NCBI GenBank assembly: GCA_003385635.1
Contig: QQUY01000001.1
Location: forward strand, 2,271,001-2,335,000
Reading direction: 5' to 3'
DNA length: 64,000 nucleotides
Origin: Acidobacteriota bacterium
Lineage (GTDB): Bacteria; Acidobacteriota; Blastocatellia; Pyrinomonadales; Pyrinomonadaceae
Below are positions 16,792-24,901 of this stretch, one piece after another. The notes beneath the pieces were generated by a model. It saw only the letters and a list, made by a program, of their open reading frames with translations. It was not told the origin of the DNA and did no database searches. The first letter of the stretch is position 1; the number at the start of each line of letters is the position of its first letter. Both the position numbers and the translations under genes were made by a program.

Positions 16792-18531
16792 ATGAGGAGT
16801 ACAGTATGTAATAGATCGGTGCTCGCTTACAGCATCGCGGTTGTAGCTCTATTTTGTAGCGCGTTGTTTTTGACGATGCCGGGAAATGCTAGTAGAGCTT
16901 TGGCGGCCGGTGAAGATCTGGGAGGGGTAGACTTTCCCGGGACTGGCACAGGTGCGATACCTGATGGTTCCAGCCCTTGCCCGAGTTTCGGGTCATCACT
17001 CGATATCTCTTTTGCCGTCACCGGCGTCACGGCGCCGCTTTCTGACGTGGCTTTGAGCCATACTATCAGTCACACCTGGGTCGGAGACCTTGATGTCAGG
17101 TTGATAGCGCCAGATGCGACAGAGCATGTCATTTATTCGAGAGTTGAAAGTGCGAGCGGGGATTGCTTTGGTGACTCTTCAAATCTGAGTGGCGTCTACT
17201 CATTTGATGATGTTGGGGGTCCAACGAATTTTTGGGATGCCGCTTTTAACGCGCCGGGATCTGGCGACATAATTGCAAATGGTAATTATCGGACCACAGC
17301 TGCCGGGCCCGACGATACTCCACCAGCTGACGAGACAGACATGACAGCCGCATTCTCTAGTGTGGCGGATCCTAACGGGACATGGACGCTTCGCGTAAGA
17401 GATGCAAACGGTTTTGACACTGGCACGGTAACTGAGGCAACTCTCACACTTACAGGTGGAGTAGCACCATCTTCTGATGCCACTGTCGACTTTAATGGCG
17501 ATGGCACGTCTGACATTTCAATCGCCAGAGACGGTACCGGCGGCGGACTCCGAGACGGCGGCTCAGTTCTTACTGCACGCAGCGTTCGCGAGAAGATGCG
17601 GATGATGATCGAAGGATCAAAAGGCGAGAACCCCGGCCCGACCGGCGAGGGTCCTCCTGATCCTGGATCGAATATCGACTGGTACATATCGAACAGCGGC
17701 GGTGGCGGCCCGACGATCTCTTCATTCGGCGAACCTACAACCGACTTTGTCGTCCCGGAAGACTACGATGGCGACGGGCTGGATGACATCGCTGTTTGGA
17801 GGCCCATAAATGCGACCGGCCCCGGAGGCGCGTTCTTTATGATCTTCCGGAGTTCCGATTCGACCGTTGACACTGTCGATTTCGGTGTCCAAAACGACGA
17901 TCCTACCGTTGTTGGCGACTACGACGGAGACGGAACAGCGGATCCGGCAGTTTATCGTTGCCCGGTTGCAGCTCCCGGTCAATGTTCTTTCTACTATCTT
18001 GGCAGTACCAATAATGTCGGAGCGCAAGATATTACGGTCGTCCCGTGGGGTTTCGGCACGGTCTTTACGGTCTTCACCAATGTAGGGGACTTCGATGGAG
18101 ACGGATCGCACGACTTCTGCGTACAAACCGAGCATCCGAACCAGCCGGGTCAGGGACTGTTCTCGCTCTTGAGATCCTCTGACTTCGGTGTCGAGTACTT
18201 CGCATGGGGACTCAACACCGATCTGATCGCTCCTGGCGATTATGACGGCGATGGCATGAACGACTTCACTGTCGTCAGAAATGAAGGCGGACAGCTTGTC
18301 TGGTACATTTTGGAGAAAGACGGCGGTACGCGCGGCGCTGCCTGGGGACTCGCCAGCGACTTCGCTACGCCCGCTGACTATGACGGTGACGGTGCTACCG
18401 ATGTTGCTGTTTACAGGGGCTCAGAAGGTAACTGGTACCTCATTAACTCCGGTTCCGGAATGTCATCCGGATATGACTGGGGCGAAGGCGGAGCTGGTGA
18501 CTACCCGTTGTCGAATTTCCAGGTCCACTAA
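16792..18531 (+). CDS. Secreted P-domain protein with FG-GAP/VCBS-type repeats (copy 1)
   Basis: A 579-residue exported protein: signal peptide (about 1-38), then a proprotein-convertase-type P domain (about 45-225, hallmarks ISHTWVGDLDVRLIAPD and NGTWTLRVRDANGFDTGT), then about six calcium-binding FG-GAP units of the form DxDGDGxxDxxV. The P domain usually follows a protease; here no protease domain is present. Probably a calcium-stabilised beta-propeller on the cell surface or in the medium. Of the P domain, 521 bases are identical to the next gene. GAGGAGGGAG ribosome site precedes ATG 16792. Confidence 0.88.
   Translation: MRSTVCNRSVLAYSIAVVALFCSALFLTMPGNASRALAAGEDLGGVDFPGTGTGAIPDGSSPCPSFGSSLDISFAVTGVTAPLSDVALSHTISHTWVGDLDVRLIAPDATEHVIYSRVESASGDCFGDSSNLSGVYSFDDVGGPTNFWDAAFNAPGSGDIIANGNYRTTAAGPDDTPPADETDMTAAFSSVADPNGTWTLRVRDANGFDTGTVTEATLTLTGGVAPSSDATVDFNGDGTSDISIARDGTGGGLRDGGSVLTARSVREKMRMMIEGSKGENPGPTGEGPPDPGSNIDWYISNSGGGGPTISSFGEPTTDFVVPEDYDGDGLDDIAVWRPINATGPGGAFFMIFRSSDSTVDTVDFGVQNDDPTVVGDYDGDGTADPAVYRCPVAAPGQCSFYYLGSTNNVGAQDITVVPWGFGTVFTVFTNVGDFDGDGSHDFCVQTEHPNQPGQGLFSLLRSSDFGVEYFAWGLNTDLIAPGDYDGDGMNDFTVVRNEGGQLVWYILEKDGGTRGAAWGLASDFATPADYDGDGATDVAVYRGSEGNWYLINSGSGMSSGYDWGEGGAGDYPLSNFQVH
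16933..17453 (+). repeat. 521-base perfect direct repeat, copy 1
   Basis: Identical base for base, as far as I can read, to 18976-19496 (offset 2043). It encodes almost the whole P domain. Sequence on both sides diverges at once, including the signal peptides upstream and FG-GAP repeats downstream. Confidence 0.95.
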
Positions 18532-18555
18532 ATCTGGAAAGATCACATGAAGTTG

Positions 18556-18582
18556 AGGCCGGATTATTCCGGCCTTTTCTTT
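18556..18582 (+). terminator. Rho-independent terminator after copy 1
   Basis: GGCCGGA-TTAT-TCCGGCC followed by TTTTCTTTT, about 25 bases after the stop codon. The remaining sequence up to 18828 shows no gene. Confidence 0.85.
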
Positions 18583-18828
18583 TATTCGCCGCCTACGCGG
18601 TTGAGCGAGAGCATCAGATTGCTTGATCGAAGATCGCTGTGCTTCACACGTAAATCGTCTGAAAACAGGAAAAAAGATTTGACTTCAACCAGCATTCGGA
18701 TAAAGAATTGCCGTGAATTGACCACAATCTATCGTTTTTTGACCATGGCGCTCGTAAAGGCCAGACGGGTCGGTGACTATTGCCGTCGAGGTTTGAGGGT
18801 ATGATTTGAATCAGGAGGAGATCAGGAA

Positions 18829-20607
18829 ATGAATTCAAAGAAGATCAACATCGGTTTGCTCGCGTATTGTTTTGCATTTGTGTCAATTGCGTGCGTGGCG
18901 GTGTTCCTTGTTGTCGGAGCAAAAACGGCTGATGCCAAGTCGGAAAAAGCTTCCGATAACGTGGGCGGCATTTCTTTTCCCGGGACTGGCACAGGTGCGA
19001 TACCTGATGGTTCCAGCCCTTGCCCGAGTTTCGGGTCATCACTCGATATCTCTTTTGCCGTCACCGGCGTCACGGCGCCGCTTTCTGACGTGGCTTTGAG
19101 CCATACTATCAGTCACACCTGGGTCGGAGACCTTGATGTCAGGTTGATAGCGCCAGATGCGACAGAGCATGTCATTTATTCGAGAGTTGAAAGTGCGAGC
19201 GGGGATTGCTTTGGTGACTCTTCAAATCTGAGTGGCGTCTACTCATTTGATGATGTTGGGGGTCCAACGAATTTTTGGGATGCCGCTTTTAACGCGCCGG
19301 GATCTGGCGACATAATTGCAAATGGTAATTATCGGACCACAGCTGCCGGGCCCGACGATACTCCACCAGCTGACGAGACAGACATGACAGCCGCATTCTC
19401 TAGTGTGGCGGATCCTAACGGGACATGGACGCTTCGCGTAAGAGATGCAAACGGTTTTGACACTGGCACGGTAACTGAGGCAACTCTCACACTTACCGGA
19501 GGTGCTGCGCCTTCGGGACCCACCGTCATCGACTTTGATGGTGACGGCCAAAGTGATTATTCGGTCGTCAGAAATGACACACCTCCATTCGCAGGCGGAG
19601 AGGGCAGCTTCGATTACCGCTCTCTGAACAAGCTCTCTGAATCTGGAATGACACTGCTTGAAGCCCGAAAGAGTGGTGTAAATGAGAACCCCGGGAACAA
19701 GAATGATGCTAACGGTGCTGCGCCGCCAGTCGGCACAAACCTCAGCTGGTGGATTGCGAATTCGAATAGCAGTGCCGGAATTCATCTTTTTGGTGAGCCC
19801 ACAACGGATTTCTGGGTCCCGGCCGACTATGACGGCGACGGACAAGCCGATCTTGCAGTTTGGCGCGGGTTGAATGCGACAGGACCTGACGGAGGCTTCT
19901 TCTATATCTTCCGCAGCAGTGATTCGACGCTGGATACCATAGACTTCGGTATTCAAGGCGACAATCCGACTGTAACCGGCGACTACGATGGAGACGACCT
20001 GGCAGATATCGCTGTTTACAGATGCCCCTCAGGCGGAGGCGGGCAATGCACCTTCTTTTACAGGGGAAGCGACAATAACCCGGGGGGCGATATTACTTTC
20101 GTTCCGTGGGGAAACAATTCCTCCTCAAATGTCAGACCCTATCCCGGAGATCTTGATGGCGATGGAAAATTTGACTTCACGTATTTCCAGGACGGAGTTT
20201 ACACAGCTCTCAGGTCAAGCGATCTTGGTTTCGAGGCGATCCCCTGGGGTTCAGCCACTGATCCCGTCCTTGCTCCGGGAGATTATGATGGTGACGGAAT
20301 GACAGACCTCGCAAACGTTCGCGTGAACGGCAGCACAGTCGAATGGTGGATTGCCGAACGGGACGGCGGAGGCAGCATCGGAGGCGGCCCGTACCAGTGG
20401 GGAGCGCTGATCGCGGGATACACAGAATTTGTCGCTACTGGAGATTTCGACGGTGACGGCGCAACGGACATCGGAATCTGGCGGCGGAACAACGCCGATC
20501 CGAACGATTGTTTCTTTTATGTGCGCAGGTCTTCGGACCTTGCTCTTGAAACGTATGAGTGGGGTGATCCGGGAGACGCTCCTGTCCCGGGCTGGAACTC
20601 CAATTAA
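18829..20607 (+). CDS. Secreted P-domain protein with FG-GAP/VCBS-type repeats (copy 2)
   Basis: Tandem paralogue of the preceding gene, 592 residues: signal peptide (about 1-36), identical P domain, then FG-GAP repeats (for example DYDGDGQADLAVWR, DYDGDGMTDLANVR, DFDGDGATDIGIWR) that are clearly homologous to copy 1 but much diverged. It has its own ribosome site (CAGGAGGAGATC) and terminator, so it is a separate transcription unit. The contrast between the identical P domain and diverged repeats suggests gene conversion or segmental replacement. Confidence 0.88.
   Translation: MNSKKINIGLLAYCFAFVSIACVAVFLVVGAKTADAKSEKASDNVGGISFPGTGTGAIPDGSSPCPSFGSSLDISFAVTGVTAPLSDVALSHTISHTWVGDLDVRLIAPDATEHVIYSRVESASGDCFGDSSNLSGVYSFDDVGGPTNFWDAAFNAPGSGDIIANGNYRTTAAGPDDTPPADETDMTAAFSSVADPNGTWTLRVRDANGFDTGTVTEATLTLTGGAAPSGPTVIDFDGDGQSDYSVVRNDTPPFAGGEGSFDYRSLNKLSESGMTLLEARKSGVNENPGNKNDANGAAPPVGTNLSWWIANSNSSAGIHLFGEPTTDFWVPADYDGDGQADLAVWRGLNATGPDGGFFYIFRSSDSTLDTIDFGIQGDNPTVTGDYDGDDLADIAVYRCPSGGGGQCTFFYRGSDNNPGGDITFVPWGNNSSSNVRPYPGDLDGDGKFDFTYFQDGVYTALRSSDLGFEAIPWGSATDPVLAPGDYDGDGMTDLANVRVNGSTVEWWIAERDGGGSIGGGPYQWGALIAGYTEFVATGDFDGDGATDIGIWRRNNADPNDCFFYVRRSSDLALETYEWGDPGDAPVPGWNSN
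18976..19496 (+). repeat. 521-base perfect direct repeat, copy 2
   Basis: Partner of 16933-17453. Both copies keep the same reading frame, so the exchange preserves function. Confidence 0.95.
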
Positions 20608-20631
20608 TCTTCAATCTTGTAGAAATATCAA

Positions 20632-20664
20632 AGGCCGGACATTTCGTCCGGCCTATTTTTTTTC
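20632..20664 (+). terminator. Rho-independent terminator after copy 2
   Basis: AGGCCGGAC-atttc-GTCCGGCCT followed by a run of eight T. The core stem resembles the terminator of copy 1. Confidence 0.9.
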
Positions 20665-20717
20665 CTTTCCTTTTCGACCTTGTCTCGACGTGACCCGACG
20701 TCGCAGCCTCCACGCAG

Positions 20718-20807
20718 TCAGGTGTTGATGCCGAGGCGGGGAAGGATGACAAGCTGCAAAAGCAGCCAAAATCCAATGATCAAGAATATAAAAACAATAT
20801 CTCTCAT
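20718..20807 (-). CDS. 29-residue single-helix membrane peptide at the end of the sulfur operon
   Basis: ATG at 20807 follows a strong ribosome site (AGAGGAAAG) and opens a 29-codon frame ending in TGA at 20718. The peptide is a short charged head (MRDI), one hydrophobic helix (VFIFLIIGFWLLLQLVIL) and a tail PRLGINT. It lies 26 bases after the stop of the ferritin-like lipoprotein gene on the same strand. Single-helix peptides with a terminal proline-Leu-Gly motif accompany rhodanese and sulfite-export genes in other bacteria by my recollection, which supports it as real. Function unknown. Confidence 0.65.
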   Translation of the reverse strand: MRDIVFIFLIIGFWLLLQLVILPRLGINT

Positions 20808-20833
20808 TTCTTTCCTCTAGTGCGGCACTTGGA

Positions 20834-21421
20834 CTACGAAGTTCTCGCAACGCAGCGTTCGAACGCCGGTAAATGGTTGTTCGCTGAAGCGGACTGCAAC
20901 GCCTTGTACACGGAAACGATATCCTCGCGGTCAGTCGACTCAATGAGCTTGTTGTACAAGTCGCGATTTGCGATCTCGCCGGCTACTCCTGCCTTGCAAG
21001 CTTCCAATAAAGATCCAAATTCAGGAGCGTCGTCTGTCCAGGGATTTCCGGGAACTTTAACTTCGTATTTTACGAAGATGGGTTTCAGGCGGTCGATATG
21101 CTTTGCTTCGGCACGCTGAATGTTCAAAAACGGCCTCGGACTGCCGAACGACTTGTTTATCCTTTCGTAAGTGGCCCACGCCTTGTATTCATCATTCAAA
21201 GCCAGCAGAAGCCCACGCACCTCCGCTTTCGACAGTGGGCCAGAATAGGATGATTCATCTACGTCGCAGATCTTGCACTCGGTATCGGTTTGATCCGTTT
21301 CCGCTGACTCCGCGATCTCAGGAACGTTTGCCGGAACCCCGTTCTTCGCTTCTTGTCCCGTGCCACATGACGAGATCAGCAGGGCCGCCAGGATCAACGC
21401 TAAACAAGTAGTTCTCTTCAT
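20834..21421 (-). CDS. DUF2202-type ferritin-like lipoprotein
   Basis: A 195-residue lipoprotein: signal peptide with lipobox LISSC (Cys 19), a linker holding a CKIC pair, then a ferritin-like four-helix domain of the DUF2202 kind. Probable di-metal ligands are in LNDEYKAWATYE, RAEAKHIDRL, GEIANRDLY and NNHLPAFE. Family members are thought to be di-iron proteins of uncertain role. ATG at 21421 with AAGGTGGA upstream is preferred over GTG at 21430. It is 57 bases downstream of the MBL-rhodanese gene and likely shares its sulfur or redox role. Confidence 0.85.
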   Translation of the reverse strand: MKRTTCLALILAALLISSCGTGQEAKNGVPANVPEIAESAETDQTDTECKICDVDESSYSGPLSKAEVRGLLLALNDEYKAWATYERINKSFGSPRPFLNIQRAEAKHIDRLKPIFVKYEVKVPGNPWTDDAPEFGSLLEACKAGVAGEIANRDLYNKLIESTDREDIVSVYKALQSASANNHLPAFERCVARTS

Positions 21422-21478
21422 CGTTTCCACCTTCGGTCCGGCCGGACCATTCCGACCGGGCAGAACTTTGACGATCGA

Positions 21479-22855
21479 CTATGCATTCACACAGGCTGCA
21501 GATGACTCTTCAGTTTCCAGTGCGGCCTTGATCCACGCATTTGTCCCGCCTGCGACGTTGTAAATCTGTTTTATGCCCGCATTCTCAAGAATGCTCGTTC
21601 CGGTGCTCGACCGGTAACCGCTCTGGCATATGACATAAGTCGGTTTGTCCGGATCCAGTCTGCCGACCTCCCTCGAAAGTTCGTTCAAAGGAAGGTTGAG
21701 TGTACCTGCCGCGTGATTGCTGGCATGCTCAGCGGGCCGTCTGACGTCAACGAACTGGGCTCCGTTCTGAATTTGTTTCGAGACTTCCGTGACGGGAATC
21801 TGTTCAGTGGTCCTGGTTGGTCCGTCGTAATCGCTCATCAGGATGTAGCCGACCGCAGTCTCGATCCCGACACGTGCAAGCCTCATCACAGCCTCGTCGA
21901 TCTGGGATTTCGTATCGGCAACCACCGCGATCGGTGACCCGACCGTTATCAGCGTTCCTGCCCACGAAGCAAACTGTCCGCCAAGGCCTATATTTATCGA
22001 GTTTGGAATGTGTGAGGCACCGTATTCTGTGTTCTGCCTTACATCAAGAACGATCCCATCAAAATCTTTGACCCCGTTGGTGTCGAGCTCGGTTGGAGCT
22101 TTGAGGTCTTCGAGAGCCGAAGACCCCTTCAGGTTCTGCTGCGCGCTGACAGGGAAATACGCGGGCACTTCCGGCTGGTCAGCCGCTACGATCCTCACAA
22201 AGTCTTCCTTGCTCATCGGCTTCAGCGCATAGTTCGTTGCCCGCTGCTGGCCGAGGGTCGACCAGGTCTCGCTCGACAGTGACTTTCCGCACAACGAGCC
22301 TGCACCGTGTGCGGGGTAGACTTCTGTTTCATCGGGCAGAGGCAGGATCTTCTCGTGCAATGAGTCATAGAGCATTCCTGCCATTTCCTCTGCTGTGAAT
22401 CCCTTCGATCCGACAAGGTCGGGCCTGCCGACATCGCCTATGAAAAGGGTGTCTCCAGTGAACATCTTGATCGGTGCTTCCGGATCGTCAGTGTCTTCCG
22501 CAAGGATCGTTATCCCTTCAGGTGTATGACCAGGCGTCTCGAGAAAACTCAGTTTAACCTTGCCGAGAGTCAATTCGTCGCCGTCCTTTACTTTCAGTGT
22601 GGGAAATTCGGTTGCCGCCCGTTCGCCGTAAATGATCTCGGCTCCGGTACGTTCGGCCAATTCGATATGTCCGCTTACAAAATCGGCGTGCGAATGGGTC
22701 TCTATGACGTATTTGATCCTTTGTCCATTCGCCTCCGCTTCTTCAATGTACTGGTCTACATCCCTTTGCGGATCGACGATCGCTGCCACGTCCTCTGAAC
22801 CGATGTAGTAGGAGGCGTGAGCCAAACATCCCAGGTAAAACTGCTTGAATTTCAT
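21479..22855 (-). CDS. MBL-fold persulfide dioxygenase-like protein with two rhodanese domains
   Basis: A 458-residue fusion. The N-terminal metallo-beta-lactamase domain (about 1-230) is ETHE1/Blh-like: ETHSHADFVSGH, ETPGHTPEG, FTGDTLFIGDVGR and YPAHGAGS give the iron ligands. A first rhodanese-like domain (about 255-350) lacks the active Cys (VVADTKSQ). The second (about 360-450) has it in ICQSGYRSS. The expected reaction is oxidation of glutathione persulfide to sulfite with sulfur transfer. ATG at 22855 behind AGGAGATC is chosen. Operon with TauE/SafE, rhodanese and ArsR genes. Confidence 0.93.
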   Translation of the reverse strand: MKFKQFYLGCLAHASYYIGSEDVAAIVDPQRDVDQYIEEAEANGQRIKYVIETHSHADFVSGHIELAERTGAEIIYGERAATEFPTLKVKDGDELTLGKVKLSFLETPGHTPEGITILAEDTDDPEAPIKMFTGDTLFIGDVGRPDLVGSKGFTAEEMAGMLYDSLHEKILPLPDETEVYPAHGAGSLCGKSLSSETWSTLGQQRATNYALKPMSKEDFVRIVAADQPEVPAYFPVSAQQNLKGSSALEDLKAPTELDTNGVKDFDGIVLDVRQNTEYGASHIPNSINIGLGGQFASWAGTLITVGSPIAVVADTKSQIDEAVMRLARVGIETAVGYILMSDYDGPTRTTEQIPVTEVSKQIQNGAQFVDVRRPAEHASNHAAGTLNLPLNELSREVGRLDPDKPTYVICQSGYRSSTGTSILENAGIKQIYNVAGGTNAWIKAALETEESSAACVNA

Positions 22856-22878
22856 TTTAAGATCTCCTGTAAACAACT

Positions 22879-23682
22879 CTAATAAACTACGGTTGTGACC
22901 TCTCGGATCACCATATAGGTACCCATCACGAGTACGAACCAACCAAATGCCTTCTTTAGTTTTTCACCATCGATCGATCGGGTAAGCCTGATCCCCGCGA
23001 AGATCCCCGCGATCGAGAAGCCTGAGAATATGAGAAGAAATGGCCAGTCGATACTGCTGCCCGCCTGAATATCCCCGAGGAAACCGATCAGCGATTTCGC
23101 GGCAATAATTAGCAGAGACGTACCAATCGCTAGTTTCATCTCCAACCCGGCCAGTAGAACAAGCGCAGGAATGATAAGAAAACCGCCTCCCGCTCCGACC
23201 AGGCCGGTAACAAACCCTACACCCACACCTTCTACGAGAACGAGCAAATAATTGTGCTTCTCCTCAAGTCGATCAATCTCGGAAGCCGTTCGTTTCCTCA
23301 GCATCGAGATCGATGTGGCGATCATCAGGCCGGCGAAAACTATGAGCAATGCTGAACCCTTCGAAAGAGTGAGCCAGTCAATCTCGAATACCGTTGCGGG
23401 GATCGCAGGCAGAACGAATGCGCGCGTCAGGTAAACCGTGGCGATCGCGGGCGCCCCGAAAACGGCGACGGTCCTCAAGTCCACTAGTCCTTTACGGAAG
23501 TTCTGGAATCCGCCGACCAGAGCTGTGGAACCCACTACAAACAGTGAATAGGCGGTTGCTAGAACGGGATCGACGCCGGCGAGGTAGACAAGGACCGGAA
23601 CCGTCAAAATGCTTCCGCCGGCTCCTATCAGTCCAAGGGACACCCCGATCACTGCCGCCAATATGTATGAAAGGTACTCCAT
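22879..23682 (-). CDS. TauE/SafE-family sulfite (anion) exporter
   Basis: A 267-residue membrane permease with about eight helices in two homologous halves, each with the glycine-rich motif of the family (LGLIGAGGSILTVPVLVYL and GLVGAGGGFLIIPALVLL). Such proteins export sulfite or other sulfur anions. In this operon it would remove sulfite made by the persulfide dioxygenase. It lies 23 bases upstream of the MBL gene and 45 bases downstream of the rhodanese gene. Confidence 0.93.
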   Translation of the reverse strand: MEYLSYILAAVIGVSLGLIGAGGSILTVPVLVYLAGVDPVLATAYSLFVVGSTALVGGFQNFRKGLVDLRTVAVFGAPAIATVYLTRAFVLPAIPATVFEIDWLTLSKGSALLIVFAGLMIATSISMLRKRTASEIDRLEEKHNYLLVLVEGVGVGFVTGLVGAGGGFLIIPALVLLAGLEMKLAIGTSLLIIAAKSLIGFLGDIQAGSSIDWPFLLIFSGFSIAGIFAGIRLTRSIDGEKLKKAFGWFVLVMGTYMVIREVTTVVY

Positions 23683-23727
23683 CCCCCACTCATCCCACGC
23701 TACAAAATCAACCGGACCGGGATTTCC

Positions 23728-24273
23728 TTATGCCGCCTGAACTTCGTTACTCTTTGCCTCCGGAATCCGGTTCCAGGGCATCTTCATCAGTATCATTCCC
23801 ATGGCACAGCTGTCTGTGGCTGCCGAAAAAACAAGTCCGGCCCCTATGAATGCTGAGATCCCGATCAGGTACGGATGAACGAGCACTGCCAAGATCACAC
23901 CGAGCAGGACAACCGAACCGGCAACGAACCGCACCTGCCTCTCGATCACCCACGGGGCCTTTTCGTCCTTTTCTACCGGAAGTTCCTCCGATTTCCACGC
24001 TTCCATTCCGCCGACGACATTGATGACGTTCTTGAATCCGAGGGACTTCAGCTTCTTCTGTGCCTCCGAAGACCTTCGGCCCGTACGGCACATCACATAG
24101 ATAGGCTTTTCGTGGTCAAGTTCGCTGTGTCGTGCTTCGATCTCACCCAACGGAAGCAACTTTGCGTCTGATACCCTCCCGCCGGCAAATTCCGCATACT
24201 CGCGAACATCAACAAGTGTTCCATTTCCTCTTTCCAGTTCTTCCTTGAGTCCTATGACAGTACACTCATTCAT
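23728..24273 (-). CDS. Rhodanese domain fused to a DUF2892-type membrane hairpin
   Basis: A 181-residue protein. The rhodanese domain (about 1-100) has the active-site loop MCRTGRRSS, then ERQVRFVAGSVVLLG opens a two-helix DUF2892 membrane segment (about 115-160). It would carry sulfane sulfur at the inner membrane. It is the first structural gene of the sulfur operon, with a clear ArsR-type operator just upstream (24308-24331). Confidence 0.93.
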   Translation of the reverse strand: MNECTVIGLKEELERGNGTLVDVREYAEFAGGRVSDAKLLPLGEIEARHSELDHEKPIYVMCRTGRRSSEAQKKLKSLGFKNVINVVGGMEAWKSEELPVEKDEKAPWVIERQVRFVAGSVVLLGVILAVLVHPYLIGISAFIGAGLVFSAATDSCAMGMILMKMPWNRIPEAKSNEVQAA

Positions 24274-24307
24274 TCTAATAACTCCTTGATCTAAATTGCA
24301 TTACTGT

Positions 24308-24331
24308 ATAACTATACAGTGATATAGTTAT
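24308..24331. promoter_or_regulatory. ArsR-type operator 1, in front of the rhodanese gene
   Basis: TAACTAT-N8-ATAGTTA at 24309-24330, with one more matching A/T pair outside. Overlapping it is ACTGTATA-AC-TATACAGT (24303-24320), another perfect dyad. It lies 35-58 bases upstream of the rhodanese ATG, the position expected for repression of the operon promoter. Confidence 0.8.
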
Positions 24332-24359
24332 ATTGTCAAGTCCCGTGCCGAGCCTTTCC

Positions 24360-24686
24360 CTAGCCGAATATCTCTGCCTCGCTCCGCATCCTCCGCTCAA
24401 GCGACCCGCAGACCGTTTCACATAACTCAAATATGCTGGCGTCCGCGATCTCATAGAACGCGGTATTTCCCGCTCGCTCTCTTGAGAGAACCCCGGCATC
24501 AAGAAGCATTTTGAGATGTTTGGAAACGTTCGGCTGGCTAGTGTTGACTGATTCGGTGAGCTCGTTAACGCTTAGCGGCCCGTCCTGAAGGGCGTGAAGG
24601 ATCTGCAGTCTGACCGGCTCCGAGAGAAGCTTGAACCTCTCTGCGACCCTCGTTATCGCCTCTGGTGATAGTTTCTTGTTCGCCAT
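24360..24686 (-). CDS. ArsR-family repressor, probable persulfide sensor (BigR/SqrR-like)
   Basis: A 108-residue winged-helix regulator. LSVNELTESVNTSQPNVSKHLKML holds the DNA-reading helix (residues 50-60). The only cysteines are C89 and C93 in the C-terminal helix (LCETVC). BigR/SqrR sensors use a Cys pair that forms a polysulfide bridge, but on different helices, so the C-x3-C arrangement here would be a variant. Arsenic or metal sensing is a less likely alternative given the sulfur genes downstream. Flanked on both sides by the same operator. Confidence 0.88.
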   Translation of the reverse strand: MANKKLSPEAITRVAERFKLLSEPVRLQILHALQDGPLSVNELTESVNTSQPNVSKHLKMLLDAGVLSRERAGNTAFYEIADASIFELCETVCGSLERRMRSEAEIFG

Positions 24687-24691
24687 GAACG

Positions 24692-24713
24692 TAACTATAT
24701 AACGACATAGTTA
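24692..24713. promoter_or_regulatory. ArsR-type operator 2, autoregulatory
   Basis: TAACTAT-ataacgac-ATAGTTA, the same half-sites and the same 8-base spacer as operator 1, placed 6 bases upstream of the repressor start codon. This implies autorepression. Confidence 0.8.
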
Positions 24714-24901
24714 TAAATGCAAAACGGGTGTCAGGAGTGAAGAGGTAAGAGAAAGGAGGAAGGAGGTAAAGACCGATTCTCACTTATCAATCGTCAATTT
24801 TTCAATCAAATCGTTTCTGCCCGTCGCTACAGCTCCGGGTTCTAACGGCCCATTTTTCTACACCCACCTCTCATTATTCATCTCTCATCTCTCACCTCTC
24901 A
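24714..24901. repeat. Gene-free low-complexity stretch with REP-like palindrome
   Basis: Purine-rich GAGG/AAGGAGG runs, TCAAT-type units (24785-24810), one copy of the gcccgtcgctNNagctccgggttct element (24819-24845) and a run of TCTCAT/ACCTCTC units. The element matches those at 5.5-5.7 kb. Confidence 0.6.
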
